This document shows, one piece after another, positions 62,888 to 64,000 of a stretch of 64,000 nucleotides of DNA (the stretch's first letter is position 1; each line of letters begins with the position of its first letter). This stretch comes from Chrysomallon squamiferum. Lineage: Eukaryota > Mollusca > Gastropoda > Neomphalida > Peltospiridae. The notes beneath the pieces are model-generated. The model ran no database searches and was not told the origin of the DNA. It worked only from the letters and a program-made list of their open reading frames with translations. The translations under genes and the position numbers were made by a program. The stretch spans positions 1,617,637 to 1,681,636 of the forward strand of contig CM022668.1 of NCBI GenBank assembly GCA_012295275.1. The letters are read 5' to 3'.

Positions 62888-63551
62888 GTACATCATGACC
62901 TGTTGTGTGTTTGTCCCTTTTAATTGTGTCTGGATGCACTTTGTAAATGAGTGTGAGTAAATTCAGTCAATACACGCTTGCTTATACAATACTGCAGACT
63001 GGTTCAGCAGTTTATTTTTAAATTGCACAGTAAGGAATAAATATCTGATGTTTTGAATTGTATTTTGTTTAGAAATTATACAGTGCAGAATTTACATCTA
63101 TTTTTGAATAGTGTAATACAAAAAAAGGAATAAAATGTTTTTGAAGTATATAACAGAGAAATATGTGTTTTGTTTTTGATTTGAGTTATGTAGAGCCTAT
63201 ATTCTAATTTTTAATTACAATAAATATAGGTTTTTTTATAGTTAGAAGACATATTCATAAATATAAATATAAATAATATATTCACCATTCATACTGACTG
63301 TTTAATTTGAAAATGTTAACAAGTTTAAAAAAAGTTGAAGTTGTGTTGTACATGTCCAGTGCTGACAGATGGCCCAGGTGGTTATCATACATATTATACC
63401 TGTTAGCACTTTTCTGTCAGCAGGTTTCACTTGTTGCTTGTCAGATGGTGATGAACACTGTTAGTTACACAACTGTTACACGACCTGTATAACCTCACAT
63501 CCATCTAGTTGATTATTTTTATTTCATTTTTATTTTTATACTTTGTATGTA

Positions 63552-63594
<43 letters not shown>

Positions 63595-64000
63595 TCTGTA
63601 GAATATAATATTTGGATATGCATATCAGTCACTCTGTATCTATCATGATATGAAAACATACCTGTTATAGGATATGAATTCACCAGTTTTTCTCAAGTGC
63701 CGTATTTAATTCTTAATCTGCAGTAACAATTGGACCATTCAACAGAAATCTATTGTTAAAAGACTTCACATAAAGTATTCTTGCATTTGTTGTTTACCCA
63801 TATTATAAACAAGGTTGTCTGATTTCAAATTATAAATACATTTTACTTATATTTTTTCATTTTGTATTTTGATTTATTTTATTATTTGATTAGCTAAATT
63901 TTTAAGGAAAAGCAAAATATGAATAATGACAATAACTGCAAATATATCCAGTGAAACAAAGCAATTTGTTGACTTCATGTTGTTATTAACAGTATTTTGT
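62888..64000. other. AT-rich non-coding end of window
   Basis: (TG)n at about 63557-63592. A weakly open plus-strand frame at 63307-63492 shows no clear splice sites or domain. Confidence 0.5.
63557..63592. repeat. (TG)n microsatellite
   Basis: About 18 TG units. Confidence 0.95.

Overview
The window is animal nuclear DNA: about 70% A+T, one protein-coding gene in 64 kb, canonical GT-AG introns of up to 12 kb, and very many microsatellites ((CA)n, (TC)n, (TA)n, (CATA)n, (TTA)n) and minisatellites. There are no operons, bacterial genes, CRISPR arrays or intact tRNA/rRNA genes. The texture fits a repeat-rich lophotrochozoan genome, and a mollusc (possibly a cephalopod) is my best guess. That assignment is inferred from composition, not from a diagnostic gene.

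The plus-strand gene is the core of the window. Its best-supported part is a 239-nt exon (27190-27428), a 683-nt intron made mostly of a 35-bp minisatellite, and a giant exon of about 6.2 kb (28112-34303). Together they encode about 2,140 residues of low-complexity, Ser/Gln/Pro-rich, probably disordered protein with short conserved-looking helical motifs. The giant exon changes reading frame at a run of seven T (32135-32141). Both sides are clearly coding, so this is probably a 1-nt assembly error, although the run is also a textbook -1 slippery heptamer. About 12.4 kb upstream, an exon-like block (14542-14805) ends in phase 0 and joins exon 27190 in phase. The protein read across that junction resembles the late helices of a formin FH2 domain. 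I therefore propose, with moderate confidence, that the gene is an FHDC1/INF2-like formin with a very long tail. The FH2-like block is itself interrupted by a 47-bp tandem duplication plus one base.

Region by region: 1-300 is CpG-richer than its surroundings (possible promoter). 0.3-14.5 kb is intron-like AT-rich DNA with microsatellites, two tRNA-like SINE remnants and a 0.9-kb minisatellite. 14.5-14.8 kb is the FH2-like exon. 14.8-27.2 kb is a long repeat-rich intron that contains a near-perfect 75-bp-arm inverted repeat at 26.2-26.4 kb. 27.2-34.3 kb is coding. 34.3-41.1 kb has almost no microsatellites, several AATAAA signals and a 20-bp hairpin, and is best read as a long 3' UTR. 41-59 kb is intergenic or intronic and holds four further tandem arrays (37-, 90-, 24- and 32-bp units). 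59.1-59.8 kb is a second CpG-rich block (candidate promoter). 62.8 kb carries a small exon-like segment that could belong to a neighbouring gene.
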